Origin: Balneolaceae bacterium UBA3186
GTDB lineage: Bacteria > Bacteroidota > Rhodothermia > Balneolales > Balneolaceae
NCBI GenBank assembly: GCA_002364085.1
Contig: DEXK01000011.1
Span: 267,863 to 331,862 of the forward strand
Length of the DNA: 64,000 bases
Direction: 5' to 3'
This document shows, piece after piece, positions 16,103-25,135 of the stretch. Numbering within the stretch: position 1 is the stretch's first letter; the number at the start of each line of letters is the position of its first letter. The notes below the pieces were generated by a model that saw only the letters and a program-made list of their open reading frames with translations, had not been told where the DNA came from and made no database searches. The translations under genes and the position numbers were made by a program.

Positions 16103-16459
16103 CTAGCAAGTCCAGTAAATTTTGTTAATTAAATCAACGACTGTTGGTCCATCTGTACAACCTCCAACTTCAGGAGCATTCTTGTCTTTATCTGAATGGA
16201 TTATTATCCATCTCTGTGACGCTTCGTGGAAAAAGAGCTCTCCTTCTTCAATAATACCCTTAGGCCAAATTTTTGATTCTTCATTATTCCGAACAAAAAT
16301 TTTTGGGTTATCAATTATGACTTCGAACCTGATATCACTATTTGTATTCGGGTGTTCTGCAAATTTATGTTGAAATAGATAAGTACCATTTGAAATAGGT
16401 AACTGTACAGTACAACCAATACATAGAAAAAAGAGAGAAAGTAGATAGTAAGATTTCAT
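16103..16459 (-). CDS. Orphan exported lipoprotein in cassette array
   Basis: A 118-residue protein with a short signal ending L-F-F-L-C-I-G-C, a plausible lipobox (I-G-C, Cys 16). The mature part has the strands T-Y-L-F-Q-H-K-F and I-R-F-E-V-I-I-D, and two more Cys near the C-terminus (G-G-C-T-D-G and Y-W-T-C). I do not recognise the family. The ATG sits 15 bases inside the junction at 16475, so the gene has almost no leader and would depend on upstream transcription, as is usual for cassettes. Confidence 0.6.
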   Translation of the reverse strand: MKSYYLLSLFFLCIGCTVQLPISNGTYLFQHKFAEHPNTNSDIRFEVIIDNPKIFVRNNEESKIWPKGIIEEGELFFHEASQRWIIIHSDKDKNAPEVGGCTDGPTVVDLINKIYWTC

Positions 16460-16474
16460 GTTCTAAATACACAT

Positions 16475-16558
16475 TAACGACCCTGCGTTTAAGCGGCGGG
16501 TCTGGTTTAAATTATTAAAGTCCCGAACCCTAACCGAGACTGCTTGAAACGTTTCTTA
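16475..16558 (-). repeat. attC-like site 4
   Basis: 84 bases. The minus strand starts TAAG-AAACGTTTCAAGC and ends GCTTAAACGCAGGGTCGTTA. GTTT-C-AAGC pairs with GCTT-AAAC with one extra C, and AGTCT pairs with AGACC. One unpaired base on one arm is a hallmark of folded attC sites. Confidence 0.65.
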
Positions 16559-16578
16559 CACCTCATCTCTTTAGTAAT

Positions 16579-17163
16579 CTAACTTATAGACATCATCTTT
16601 TCACGAGTTAACTTCCACTCATCATTAACTTTTTCAAAAAATAAATACCATGTAGTTCCACAGAGTGCACCACAATTAACACTGCTGAATAGGATCGCTT
16701 TATCTTGTTTTGAATTAATGCCAACTCTTGAAAAATTGAGGAAGGCGGTAATATTCGGATATTTTTCTTCGAGATTTAACCAAGGGTAAGAATTACCAAA
16801 TATTTCAAGATACTCGTCAGTTCTTATTATTTGATATGTAATCTTAGTTTTAAAATAATCTTGTAGAAAGTGCCCAGATATATTTTTTGTATTAAAATTA
16901 TCTATTAGATCATTAGATAATTCAATGTCCCATTCTTTTTCTAGTTCCGTGATAAGCTCTTCATTTAATGGAAGATCATTCCGAATAGAAGTTGAATCTA
17001 AAATGCCTATGCTTACGCTATCCACTTCAAATTCTTCATTATCAGTATAATTTTTAAAGTAAGCATTATAAATTGCATACTCATTTTGAGGAATATCAGA
17101 TTTTACCCTCTCACAGCTGTTGAGGAATAAAAAGAAAAGAAATACACTTAATTGGAATTTCAT
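16579..17163 (-). CDS. Orphan exported lipoprotein in cassette array
   Basis: A 194-residue protein with a lipoprotein signal (L-F-F-L-F-L-N-S-C, Cys 17). The mature part is acidic, has no repeats, and ends with a cystatin/NTF2-like pattern: A-I-L-F-S-S-V-N-C-G-A-L-C-G-T-T-W-Y-L-F, then W-K-L-T-R-E. That last part resembles the strand pair of many small Bacteroidota proteins that read NC-G-LCG...YYLF/W, whose function is unknown. The ATG lies 17 bases from the junction at 17181. Confidence 0.65.
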   Translation of the reverse strand: MKFQLSVFLFFLFLNSCERVKSDIPQNEYAIYNAYFKNYTDNEEFEVDSVSIGILDSTSIRNDLPLNEELITELEKEWDIELSNDLIDNFNTKNISGHFLQDYFKTKITYQIIRTDEYLEIFGNSYPWLNLEEKYPNITAFLNFSRVGINSKQDKAILFSSVNCGALCGTTWYLFFEKVNDEWKLTREKMMSIS

Positions 17164-17180
17164 ATAAAACTTTAGAGATA

Positions 17181-17266
17181 TAACGACCCGGCGTTTATTC
17201 GGCGAGTCTGGTTTTTATTATTAAAGCTCCGAACCCTACCCGAGTCCCGCTTGAAACGCTTTTTTA
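17181..17266 (-). repeat. attC-like site 5
   Basis: 86 bases. The minus strand starts TAAAAAAGCGTTTCAAGC and ends AATAAACGCCGGGTCGTTA; GCGTTT pairs with AAACGC. It begins 10 bases after the stop of the membrane protein gene and ends 17 bases before the next start codon. Confidence 0.65.
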
Positions 17267-17276
17267 CAACCCCAAC

Positions 17277-17741
17277 TCATTTGAATTGGGTAAAGTTAAA
17301 GTATAAAAAAGTGACAATTGCCATGATTAAAGAGGTTACAAATAAAGCTATAGCTGCAATACTTGATGCGATTCCTACTTTTCTAGAGAATACCCAACCG
17401 TATAATCCAATACTACCTGATAGAAATAAAAAGCCTATAAAAAATATTGTTACCGATGGAAAGTAAAAAACGGCAGAAATTGCTTCAGGTATCTCTCGAG
17501 CCATATGATATACACTCGTTGAATTATAGTAATACGTGTAAGTGATAGCCGAAGTAGAAAATATTGCACTAATAAAGAAACAAGTTGATGATACTAAAGA
17601 AGTAATTACAGTCCATTGTACGTGTTTGGAATCTTTATTTTTCGAAAACAATGAGCTTATAAAAACTAAACCTAGTCCGCCTAAAATCACGTTTATAATC
17701 GCTAAGTTTCTAAATACTGGTTCAATTACATATGTTTCCAT
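17277..17741 (-). CDS. Orphan four-helix membrane protein in cassette array
   Basis: A 154-residue protein with four hydrophobic segments (about 10-30, 44-66, 92-113 and 122-147), short charged loops and no recognised motif. It is the first gene of the array in the direction of transcription. No attC-like end is found upstream of it, so the array boundary lies somewhere in 17742-17881. That stretch shows no gene, integrase or attI that I can recognise. Confidence 0.6.
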   Translation of the reverse strand: METYVIEPVFRNLAIINVILGGLGLVFISSLFSKNKDSKHVQWTVITSLVSSTCFFISAIFSTSAITYTYYYNSTSVYHMAREIPEAISAVFYFPSVTIFFIGFLFLSGSIGLYGWVFSRKVGIASSIAAIALFVTSLIMAIVTFLYFNFTQFK

Positions 17742-17881
17742 AGTTGAGTTGCTAAATCTGAATAGTATCGTATATCATCGAACCTCAAGTTAGCAAAAGC
17801 ATCAAATAAAACAAGCACTAAGAGCGACTGTAAAATGTTTAGTCTTACTTAGTTGGGATTATTTAGAAATGAGATAAAAAA

Positions 17882-18442
17882 TCATTCTATCGTTGGCGGG
17901 TCAGAGATATTGCCGGCCATCCAATCGTTTAGTACTCTTATTTTCTCACGATATGGTTTTACTGCGGGCCAGTTGTGTTTTGTAGAATCCACCATTTCCT
18001 GGCGTATTTCAAAAACCTTATACATTCCATCCACGATCTCAGTTTTTTGCTCCGCAGTTAGATATTCATTCTTATTTACTGCGTCTACCTCTGATTGCAG
18101 CTCTTTTTTTTCTTCGTCGATGGATTCCTGTTCGTCTATACCGGTTATGGTATCATAGATCGCGCTTTCAATATCTTTAAACTCCTGAACATCCCAACCA
18201 TTCTTCACTAAATATTCATCTCTGGCTTTAAAATAGGCTTCTATCACACTGTCATACTTTTCTGCATTAGCCCGATATTCTCTTTCAAGCTTATGAGTTT
18301 CGATTCTGGTTTTCATCCAACTTTCAACTTCAGCGGTGCTAAGTGGTCTAATTTCATGCTGTGCATTAATGTTCGTAGTCAGGACCATTAAAAATGCTAC
18401 ACATATTCCTGATTTGAAAAATTGTACACCCACCCTCATCAT
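17882..18442 (-). CDS. Exported helical protein, hypothetical
   Basis: A 186-residue protein with a signal peptide (cleavage after N-I-N-A-Q). The mature part is mostly helical and highly charged (E/K-rich, residues 60-150) with a final W-P-A-V-K-P-Y-R-E-K-I-R-V-L-N-D-W-M. The start overlaps the end of the MscS gene by four bases, so both are co-transcribed. No family is recognised. A role next to the channel in the periplasm is possible but unproven. Confidence 0.6.
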   Translation of the reverse strand: MMRVGVQFFKSGICVAFLMVLTTNINAQHEIRPLSTAEVESWMKTRIETHKLEREYRANAEKYDSVIEAYFKARDEYLVKNGWDVQEFKDIESAIYDTITGIDEQESIDEEKKELQSEVDAVNKNEYLTAEQKTEIVDGMYKVFEIRQEMVDSTKHNWPAVKPYREKIRVLNDWMAGNISDPPTIE

Positions 18443-19314
18443 ATCTCCTTGTTATTCTTGTTCTCCTTATAAACCAATGTCCTGTATGGGAACGGAATTT
18501 CAATTCCTTCTTTGTCGAACCGTTTTTTGATGCTTTCGTTGAGATCTGTACCCAATACAAATGCTTTCGGAGGATCTTCTGCCCATGCCCAGGCTCTAAG
18601 GTTTACGGATGAATCTCCAAAAGAAATAACTCTGACCGGTACCAATGGTTCTCCCGCTTCTTTTTGTTCATCATTTCTGCCATCAATGAAATTGGGATGA
18701 GCTTCTACCTCTTCCTGCATGATCTTACGAGCCAGATCAATATCAGAATCGTAGCTGATGCCGACATCGATCCATTTTATGATCTTATCATCTCCGTAAT
18801 TCGAATTAATGAGTACTTCGTTACTGATCACCGAGTTAGGGATAATAATCCGCTTGTTTTCAAAATTACGAATAACAGTATGTCTTAGGTTGATATCCTC
18901 TACAACTCCATTTAAAGTAGTTTGCAGTGATAGTCTGTCACCGATCTTATACGGTTTAAAAATGACGATAAAAATACCGCTTACAATATTCGCAAGCGCT
19001 TGTTGAGCTGCAAAACCAATGGCAATAGCTAGCAAACCTGCACTGGCAAACATCCCTTTTGCAACCACTCTGAATTCAGGCACCACATAAATTGAGAACC
19101 CAATACCGATAAGGTAAATAAGAACGGTAACCCCTCTTTTCAGGAATTTGAGATTTGTTAGATCTGAAAGGCCTTCTGCTTGCTCCGATTTCTTGATCGC
19201 TCTTCTGAAAAGTTTTGCAGAAACTGCCGCTGCAACTATCGTTAAAAAAAGTATAATCCCAATGGATACAAGTATCAAATATTGTTCGGGTATCAAGTCT
19301 TCAATCGCGTCCAT
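18439..19314 (-). CDS. mscS: MscS-family small mechanosensitive channel
   Basis: A 291-residue inner-membrane protein. Three hydrophobic segments come first (about 14-36, 57-77 and 83-115). The pore helix is Gly/Ala-rich: A-S-A-G-L-L-A-I-A-I-G-F-A-A-Q-Q-A-L-A-N. The MscS beta domain follows (P-Y-K-I-G-D-R-L-S-L, G-V-V-E-D-I-N-L-R-H-T-V-I-R, I-I-P-N-S-V-I-S-N-E) and then the cytoplasmic alpha-beta cage ending with I-E-I-P-F-P-Y-R-T-L. It releases solutes on hypo-osmotic shock. It overlaps the Ig-like lipoprotein gene by one base and the next gene by four. Confidence 0.92.
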   Translation of the reverse strand: MDAIEDLIPEQYLILVSIGIILFLTIVAAAVSAKLFRRAIKKSEQAEGLSDLTNLKFLKRGVTVLIYLIGIGFSIYVVPEFRVVAKGMFASAGLLAIAIGFAAQQALANIVSGIFIVIFKPYKIGDRLSLQTTLNGVVEDINLRHTVIRNFENKRIIIPNSVISNEVLINSNYGDDKIIKWIDVGISYDSDIDLARKIMQEEVEAHPNFIDGRNDEQKEAGEPLVPVRVISFGDSSVNLRAWAWAEDPPKAFVLGTDLNESIKKRFDKEGIEIPFPYRTLVYKENKNNKEI

Positions 19315-20927
19315 TATCTAAAATCTATTTTTACTTCTGAAGTAAATCCACGTTGGATATTCACATTTCGCTGAATATAGTAAGGTTCCGGCTTTATAAA
19401 CGGATCCACAGAACCATAATCCCAAATTCCATTTCCATTTGAATCCTGAAAGATAACCAAAGTATATTTTATTGACGGAATATTGTCTATTGAAATAAAA
19501 TTAGTGAAAGTGGTGTCTACTGAAAAAGTATTCTTATCGTCAAAAAGTTGAAGCTTAAATTGGTTTGTAGAGTCTGAAGAAGCAACTTCAATTTCTATGC
19601 CGCCATAATTTACCGGATCCCAAATATCAGGATCTATGAGCTGACGTTTTCGACTTCCAGGATTCCATACCAAAAACCTGTAATCAACCCCTTGCAACCA
19701 ATTTTGCTGAGGCGGAATAGTAAGTTTATTATCCTGAGCAGTGATATTCGGCCAGTTCTTAAAGTCTACATCTCCTTCAATTACTACCGTTGAATCTATT
19801 ACTTCCTGATCGGTAATGGGCCTTATGAATTCTACCGCTAAACTTTGATCAGGAAACAGTCCGTTTTGCCCATTGAACGTTAAAATATCTTGCCGAACGG
19901 TATCTTCCTGATTACTTCCAATGAAAGGCTCATTCAAACCAATAGCTTCGTTTCCCGATACATCTGTAATCCCTGAAAACACCAATTTGTAACTTGAATT
20001 CGCTAAAAGCGGCTCTCTTGAATATGCAAAAGCCAGAAAAGGATCTTCTTCCGGAACATATAATGGAAATGCCGTTGCATATTCATTTCCAGAAGAATCA
20101 GTTATTGAAATATTAGTTTGAGGCGTAAATCTCACTTCTTCTCCAAAGCGTAATCGTAACCGCTGCGACGATAATAACCCAATAGCTTGTAGCTTTGGTT
20201 TTAAAGTGTCTTCTTCAAACCAATATGCAACATCTAAAGTATCTTTACTGCCTTTTGAAAGACTCACAAATTCTGTATTTAACGGTCGGGCTGTCTCACT
20301 GACTTTATCCCAGGTCTTATTTCTATTTCTATCATCCAATGCAAATGCCTTGTACCTCCCGGCTCTCAAATAACCAAACCTGAACACACCACCTGTATCG
20401 GGTTCAGATGAATAATTTGCGGCATTTGTTAAGTCAAATGGTTCTCTGTAAAGCAGTATTTTAACATCTGTTTCAGGTTCACCGGTTTCTACATTACGAA
20501 GTCTGCCTATAATTTCTCCTTCATCAATTTCATTACCAGTAGACACTGCTAATTGAACAGGCGCGCCCATTTTATTGCTTCTTGTATCGGTAGTATTGCC
20601 TCCTACTGTAATAATTATGGTTGTGGAATCGGGTAATTCATTTTTAAATTCAACAGCCGCTGTTTTTCTTCTCCAATTTACTTCATATTCAATTCCAAGA
20701 TCAGGCTCTATATTTAACTCTGTTTGAAATGATGAGCGATTTACGAATTCAGAAAATTCAAAACTGAATTTCCTACCTTCGAAATTTACGGCACCTGTTT
20801 CAGGGGTTGTATTTTCGATTTTTGGACCTGTTTTATCTGCAGGGCCACCGGTTGGAGCAACAGGAGTTGCACAAGAAATAAATAACGTGATGACTAATAA
20901 CACGTTTATGTGATGTATCAATCTCAA
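19314..20927 (-). CDS. Ig-like domain lipoprotein (Big_5-type N-terminus)
   Basis: A 537-residue lipoprotein: signal ending L-F-I-S-C (Cys 19), followed by the tell-tale A-T-P-V-A-P-T-G-G-P-A-D of a widespread Bacteroidota/Balneolota family. An Ig-like Big_5 domain occupies about residues 37-130 (T-P-E-T-G-A-V-N-F, F-S-F-E-F-S-E-F-V). A carboxypeptidase-regulatory-like segment follows (I-I-G-R-L-R-N-V-E-T-G-E-P), with Y-L-R-A-G-R-Y-K-A-F-A-L-D-D-R-N-R-N, and a second D-S-N-G-N-G-I-W-D-Y-G loop near the C-terminus. Role unknown, probably in the outer membrane or on the surface. It is the first gene of a three-gene operon with mscS. Confidence 0.8.
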   Translation of the reverse strand: MRLIHHINVLLVITLFISCATPVAPTGGPADKTGPKIENTTPETGAVNFEGRKFSFEFSEFVNRSSFQTELNIEPDLGIEYEVNWRRKTAAVEFKNELPDSTTIIITVGGNTTDTRSNKMGAPVQLAVSTGNEIDEGEIIGRLRNVETGEPETDVKILLYREPFDLTNAANYSSEPDTGGVFRFGYLRAGRYKAFALDDRNRNKTWDKVSETARPLNTEFVSLSKGSKDTLDVAYWFEEDTLKPKLQAIGLLSSQRLRLRFGEEVRFTPQTNISITDSSGNEYATAFPLYVPEEDPFLAFAYSREPLLANSSYKLVFSGITDVSGNEAIGLNEPFIGSNQEDTVRQDILTFNGQNGLFPDQSLAVEFIRPITDQEVIDSTVVIEGDVDFKNWPNITAQDNKLTIPPQQNWLQGVDYRFLVWNPGSRKRQLIDPDIWDPVNYGGIEIEVASSDSTNQFKLQLFDDKNTFSVDTTFTNFISIDNIPSIKYTLVIFQDSNGNGIWDYGSVDPFIKPEPYYIQRNVNIQRGFTSEVKIDFR

Positions 20928-20999
20928 TGAATTATCGTACTATTGTTTTGGATTTATCTCACTAATATAACAAGCGGTCAACAACTTATTTAATTTAGA

Positions 21000-22364
21000 T
21001 TGCAACTACACAAGAACTTAATATTAAACAGTGCCGGGCTTAGAAAATTGAACCCTTTTCTCTTTTTTATGATTTCTATCATTTTAATGGGTTGCCATTC
21101 TTACGTACTAGATGATGCACAATTTGATTTAAGACACAGCTTTACTGAAGCAGATTACCAACATTCTGAAGAGCTTTTAAAAAAATTCAAAAAGAAAAAC
21201 ATCTACCGATCCAAAGACCAGGTACTTTACAATTTAGAAAGTGGAATGATCTATCACTTTTCAAATAAATTCGACTCCAGCAGTTACTATTTTACTAATG
21301 CTGAAAATGAGATCGATCAAAACTATACAAAGAGTGTAAGTCGAGGAATAGGTGCTTTTCTAACCAACGACAACAAATTAGTTTATGATGGAGAACCTTA
21401 TGAAGATCTATATTTGAATGCATTTAAAGCATTGAACTTTATGCATCTTCAGGATTGGGAAGCGGCATTGGTTGAAACCAGGCGTATGACATATAAAATG
21501 GAGCAACTGGATATCAAAATAAAAGGCCTGGCAAGTGCTTTTGCCAAGTCCGATTCCAGCGGTAAAGCAGATTGGAAAACCGATGATATTAATATTCAGA
21601 ATAGCGCTCTAGCGCATTATCTTTCTACAATTTTATATGCAAAGGCCGGTGATTTTGATGACGCCAGAATTGAACGTGAGAAACTTGAAATTGCTTTAAA
21701 AGAGCAGTCTACTTTAACTCCGTATAGAAATTCAAATACAAGTAACTTTGAAATACTTCAAAAACCAAGCTCATACAATGTGTTATTAGCAGGCTTTACA
21801 GGAAGAGCTCCATATAAAGTTCAGGAAGATGCCCGTGTATTTATAGATGATTATGATGATGAAAAAGACAATGAGTTCTATTTAAAGTTTTCATTTCCTG
21901 TAATTAATACTTTTCAATCTAATGTAAGATATGTTCGTGCTGTGATTAATGATTCAGTCAAAACAACTCTCGATCTTATTGAAAACATGGATAAAGTTTC
22001 TGCTGAAGTCTATAAAGCAAAACAACCTATTATTTATTCCAGAGCGTTATTACGGGCAAGCACAAAAGCAGCAGGAACAAAATTAATTTCCGGAGCAGTT
22101 CGTGAAAAGAATGAATTTTTGGGTGATTTACTACAGATATTAGGATTTATAGCTCAGGAGACAACTGAAAAAGCAGACTTAAGAAGTTGGCAAACTATGC
22201 CCGGACAAGCTTGGATGAAGACACTTTATGTGCCTGAAGGTAACAATACGATCCGAATAGAATATGTTGGGATCAACGGAAGAGTATTGTATTTCGATGA
22301 ATTTGAAGTAATTATTTCCCCTAACACAGAACTTGAATTGGTAGAATCTATTTATGTTAATTAA
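21000..22364 (+). CDS. COG3014-like lipoprotein
   Basis: About 454 residues from TTG 21000; a start nearer the signal (M-I-S-I-I-L-M-G-C, lipobox Cys at about 32) is possible. The mature part shows the COG3014 pattern: L-Y-N-L-E-S-G-M-I-Y-H-F-x-x-K-F-D-S-S, F-L-T-N-D, Y-x-G-E-P-Y-E-D-L, A-L-N-F-M, then A-L-V-E-T-R-R-M. The N-terminal half looks TPR-like. COG3014 genes commonly sit beside LpoB genes, as here (31 bases downstream), so a role in peptidoglycan synthase regulation or envelope assembly is inferred, not shown. Confidence 0.75.
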   Translation: MQLHKNLILNSAGLRKLNPFLFFMISIILMGCHSYVLDDAQFDLRHSFTEADYQHSEELLKKFKKKNIYRSKDQVLYNLESGMIYHFSNKFDSSSYYFTNAENEIDQNYTKSVSRGIGAFLTNDNKLVYDGEPYEDLYLNAFKALNFMHLQDWEAALVETRRMTYKMEQLDIKIKGLASAFAKSDSSGKADWKTDDINIQNSALAHYLSTILYAKAGDFDDARIEREKLEIALKEQSTLTPYRNSNTSNFEILQKPSSYNVLLAGFTGRAPYKVQEDARVFIDDYDDEKDNEFYLKFSFPVINTFQSNVRYVRAVINDSVKTTLDLIENMDKVSAEVYKAKQPIIYSRALLRASTKAAGTKLISGAVREKNEFLGDLLQILGFIAQETTEKADLRSWQTMPGQAWMKTLYVPEGNNTIRIEYVGINGRVLYFDEFEVIISPNTELELVESIYVN

Positions 22365-22394
22365 GAACTTAACTAAAAAAACAACCCTACTATT

Positions 22395-23006
22395 ATGAAA
22401 TATTCACTATTAACCGGTTTACTTTTTGCCTTTTTATTGGTGGGATGCAGACCGTCACAAAAAATTACCCGAATAGATGCAGGTACAACTACAGATCTCT
22501 CCGGAAAATGGAATGATACCGATGCCAGATTAGTGGCTGAAGAAATGATTGAAGACGCTTTATCCAAACCTTGGCTAAATCAATTCAACAGAAAAAACCA
22601 AAAACCACCTGTTGTAATTGTAGGTAGAGTTCGAAACGAAAGCATGGAGCACATCGAAACCGAAGTATTTACTAAAGAATTAGAAAGAGCTTTTGTTAAT
22701 TCCGGAGAAATTTCGGTTGTAGCTAGTTCAGATGAACGCAGAGAAATCAGAGAAGAAAGATTAGACCAACAAGCTAATGCTTCTTATGAGACTACAAAAA
22801 AAATGGCTCAGGAGCTTGGAGCAGATTTTATGATGATTGGTAACATAAATTCAATAGTTGATGAGGCCGTTGACAGCAGAACTCTGGCAGTATTCTATAC
22901 GGTTAATCTGGAATTTGTAAATGTTGAAACCAACCAGAAAGTTTGGATTGGAAACAAAAAGATCAAAAAGTTCATAGAACGAAGAAATTATCGAGGGTAT
23001 CCCTGA
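22395..23006 (+). CDS. lpoB: Penicillin-binding protein activator LpoB-like lipoprotein
   Basis: A 203-residue lipoprotein with signal ending L-L-V-G-C (Cys 18). The LpoB domain is recognisable: D-L-S-G-K-W-N-D-T-D-A-R-L-V-A-E-E-M-I near the N-terminus, P-P-V-V-I-V-G-R-V-R-N-E-S-x-E-H-I, F-x-x-x-L-E-R-A-F, and the late A-D-F-M-M-I-G-N-I-N-S-I. In Escherichia coli LpoB reaches from the outer membrane to activate PBP1b. It is probably co-transcribed with the COG3014-like gene and ends at a terminator. Confidence 0.85.
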   Translation: MKYSLLTGLLFAFLLVGCRPSQKITRIDAGTTTDLSGKWNDTDARLVAEEMIEDALSKPWLNQFNRKNQKPPVVIVGRVRNESMEHIETEVFTKELERAFVNSGEISVVASSDERREIREERLDQQANASYETTKKMAQELGADFMMIGNINSIVDEAVDSRTLAVFYTVNLEFVNVETNQKVWIGNKKIKKFIERRNYRGYP

Positions 23007-23035
23007 TTTTTCCTATTTATTAATAAGAATTTATT

Positions 23036-23073
23036 CAAAGGCTTTCAGTTTCTGGAAGCCTTTGTTTATTTTA
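23036..23073 (+). terminator. Terminator after lpoB
   Basis: Stem CAAAGGCTT / AAGCCTTTG (9 bp) with an 11-base loop, followed by a T-rich run. It separates lpoB from pncB on the same strand. Confidence 0.75.
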
Positions 23074-23091
23074 GGATAACTGACTTTCTAC

Positions 23092-24495
23092 ATGCTAAAA
23101 AACTATCCGGGAATTTACACTGATTTTTATGAGCTCACTATGGCTCAAGGGTATTTTTTGTCTGGAAGAAAACAGGATACTGCCTGCTTCGATTATTTTT
23201 TCAGAAAACTTCCCTTTAAAGGTGGATATACTGTATTCGCAGGATTAGGTGATCTACTTGATATCTTAAAAAACTACACCTTCGGAAATGAGGAGATTGA
23301 GTATCTGAGAACTCAAGGTTTCAAGGATGAATTTCTTAATTATTTAAGATCATTCCGTCTTTCGTGTAATATACATTCTGTAAAAGAAGGAGAAATTGTT
23401 TTTAATAACACTCCTTTGGTTCGTGTTCAGGGAAATATTATTGAAACTCAGATCATAGAAACTCTTCTGTTAAACATATTGAACTTTGAATCTTTAATCG
23501 CCACAAAAGCATCTAGGCTTAAACAAGTGGCCGGAGAAAAAGCGGTTCTTGATTTTGGGTTAAGACGCTCACAAGGATTTGGTGGAATTCAAGCTAGTAA
23601 AGCATCCATTATTGGTGGCTTAAATGGTAGTTCAAACGTGTATGCAGGCTTAGAATATGGATTGGATGTAAGTGGAACCATGGCTCATTCCTGGGTTCAA
23701 TCATTTTCGGACGAATTAACAGCATTCCAAACTTATGCCAGACACTTCCCTGAAAATACGATTCTATTGGTAGATACTTACGATACCTTAAAGCAAGGAG
23801 TACCAAACGCGATAAAAGTAGCTAAAGAATTAAAAGAAAAAGGTGCATCTTTAAAGGCGATTCGGCTTGATAGTGGAGACCTTGCTTATCTTTCTAAAAA
23901 GGCTCGGAAATTACTCGATGATGAAGGATTTCACGATGTCAAAATTGCTGTTTCCAATCAATTGGATGAATATTTAATTAAAAGCTTACTTGATCAAAAA
24001 GCTCCTATTGATATCTTCGGCGTTGGAACTAAACTTGTTACAGCTTACGATGATCCTGCATTAGACGGAGTGTATAAATTGTCATCCATAAACAAGGAAC
24101 CTACTTTAAAAATTTCAGAGAATGTCGAAAAAATAACGCTACCTGATGTAAAAAAAGTAACCCGTTATTACAATAAAGATGGCTCTTTCTATGCAGACGG
24201 TATTTCTCTTGAACATGAAGAAAGTCTGCAAACGATCGAACACCCACATTTTCCAATTAAGAAAACTAAGGTACAGGGTTTTAAATCTTCTACTCTTTTA
24301 CAAGCGGTAATGATAGATGGGAAACTAACTAGTACAATTCCAAATGCGCATGAAAGCGCTGAATACTGTCGTGAACAATTAAAAAAACTAAATCCCGAAT
24401 ACAAACGATTTGATAATCCCCATGTTTATAAAGTGGGTATCAGTAAGGAACTGAAAGAAGTACGGGATCGAATTATTCAATCTAATTCCAACTAA
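23092..24495 (+). CDS. pncB: Nicotinate phosphoribosyltransferase
   Basis: A 467-residue cytoplasmic enzyme converting nicotinate and PRPP to nicotinate mononucleotide in the Preiss-Handler route to NAD. Visible motifs are T-D-F-Y-E-L-T-M-A-Q-G-Y at the start, D-F-G-L-R-R-S-Q-G (PRPP/phosphate region), G-T-M-A-H-S-W-V-Q-S-F with the catalytic-loop His, L-L-V-D-T-Y-D-T and I-R-L-D-S-G-D-L. Length fits the long PncB class. pncA begins one base after its stop, giving a clear NAD salvage pair. Confidence 0.95.
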   Translation: MLKNYPGIYTDFYELTMAQGYFLSGRKQDTACFDYFFRKLPFKGGYTVFAGLGDLLDILKNYTFGNEEIEYLRTQGFKDEFLNYLRSFRLSCNIHSVKEGEIVFNNTPLVRVQGNIIETQIIETLLLNILNFESLIATKASRLKQVAGEKAVLDFGLRRSQGFGGIQASKASIIGGLNGSSNVYAGLEYGLDVSGTMAHSWVQSFSDELTAFQTYARHFPENTILLVDTYDTLKQGVPNAIKVAKELKEKGASLKAIRLDSGDLAYLSKKARKLLDDEGFHDVKIAVSNQLDEYLIKSLLDQKAPIDIFGVGTKLVTAYDDPALDGVYKLSSINKEPTLKISENVEKITLPDVKKVTRYYNKDGSFYADGISLEHEESLQTIEHPHFPIKKTKVQGFKSSTLLQAVMIDGKLTSTIPNAHESAEYCREQLKKLNPEYKRFDNPHVYKVGISKELKEVRDRIIQSNSN

Positions 24496-24496
24496 T

Positions 24497-25135
24497 ATGT
24501 ATGCGCTTATAGTTGTAGATGTTCAAAATGATTTTTGTCCTGGAGGTAAACTTGAGGTTCCAAACGGTGATGAAATAATCGCTCCAATTAACAGATTAAC
24601 TCCTTATTTCGAATATATAGTTCAAACACAAGATTGGCATCCTACGAATCATAGTAGTTTCGCTTCTAATCACATTAACAGAAAACCATTTGAAACTATT
24701 GATGTAGATTATGGCAAGCAGGTTTTATGGCCAGATCACTGTGTTCAAGGAAGCAGAGGAGCTGAATTTCACCCTAAGCTTGAAACTGTTCACACCAATC
24801 TGTTTATACGAAAAGGGTTTCGTCCTGAAATAGATTCTTATTCGGCTTTTTATGAAAACGACCAGGCTACAAGTACTGGTCTTAAAGGTTATCTGGATTC
24901 ACTAAAAATAAGTACAGTTTTCATAACAGGTTTAGCTACAGACTTTTGTGTTAAATGGACAGCCTTAGACGCTATAAAATCGGGATATAATACTTACTTG
25001 ATTTGTGATGCCGTGAAAGGAATAGATATCGACAATTCTGTACAAAATGCAATGAAAGAAATGTATGATTCCGGAGTAGAATTTATTCTTTCAGATTATC
25101 TTATTCCTCTTTTAGAAAGTTCCAATGAAATATGA
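24497..25135 (+). CDS. pncA: Nicotinamidase
   Basis: A 212-residue isochorismatase-fold enzyme that deamidates nicotinamide to nicotinate, the substrate of the preceding PncB. Visible features: catalytic Asp in V-V-D-V-Q-N-D-F-C-P-G-G, metal ligands in T-Q-D-W-H-P, the catalytic Lys in F-I-R-K-G, and the nucleophile Cys in A-T-D-F-C-V-K-W-T-A. The gene order pncB-pncA explains two consecutive steps. Its 3' end overlaps the next gene by 11 bases. Confidence 0.95.
   Translation: MYALIVVDVQNDFCPGGKLEVPNGDEIIAPINRLTPYFEYIVQTQDWHPTNHSSFASNHINRKPFETIDVDYGKQVLWPDHCVQGSRGAEFHPKLETVHTNLFIRKGFRPEIDSYSAFYENDQATSTGLKGYLDSLKISTVFITGLATDFCVKWTALDAIKSGYNTYLICDAVKGIDIDNSVQNAMKEMYDSGVEFILSDYLIPLLESSNEI

Larger units (their letters stand above)
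14471..17741 (-). mobile_element. Integrase-less gene cassette array (CALIN-like)
   Basis: A run of small minus-strand genes (orphan membrane protein, two orphan short proteins, HigBA, ParE-type pair) with a 72-86 base repeat after each one or pair. All five repeats share TAACGACCCNGCGTTT at the low-coordinate end; sequence beyond the TAAC differs in every copy, as expected for cassette junctions at G|TTA in integron attC sites. Two cassettes begin coding 15-17 bases after the junction, and the higA stop is part of its repeat. No integrase gene is in the window. Toxin-antitoxin pairs among orphan genes are typical of sedentary cassette arrays. The identification rests on architecture and R'/R'' motifs, not on a covariance search. 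Confidence 0.65.
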
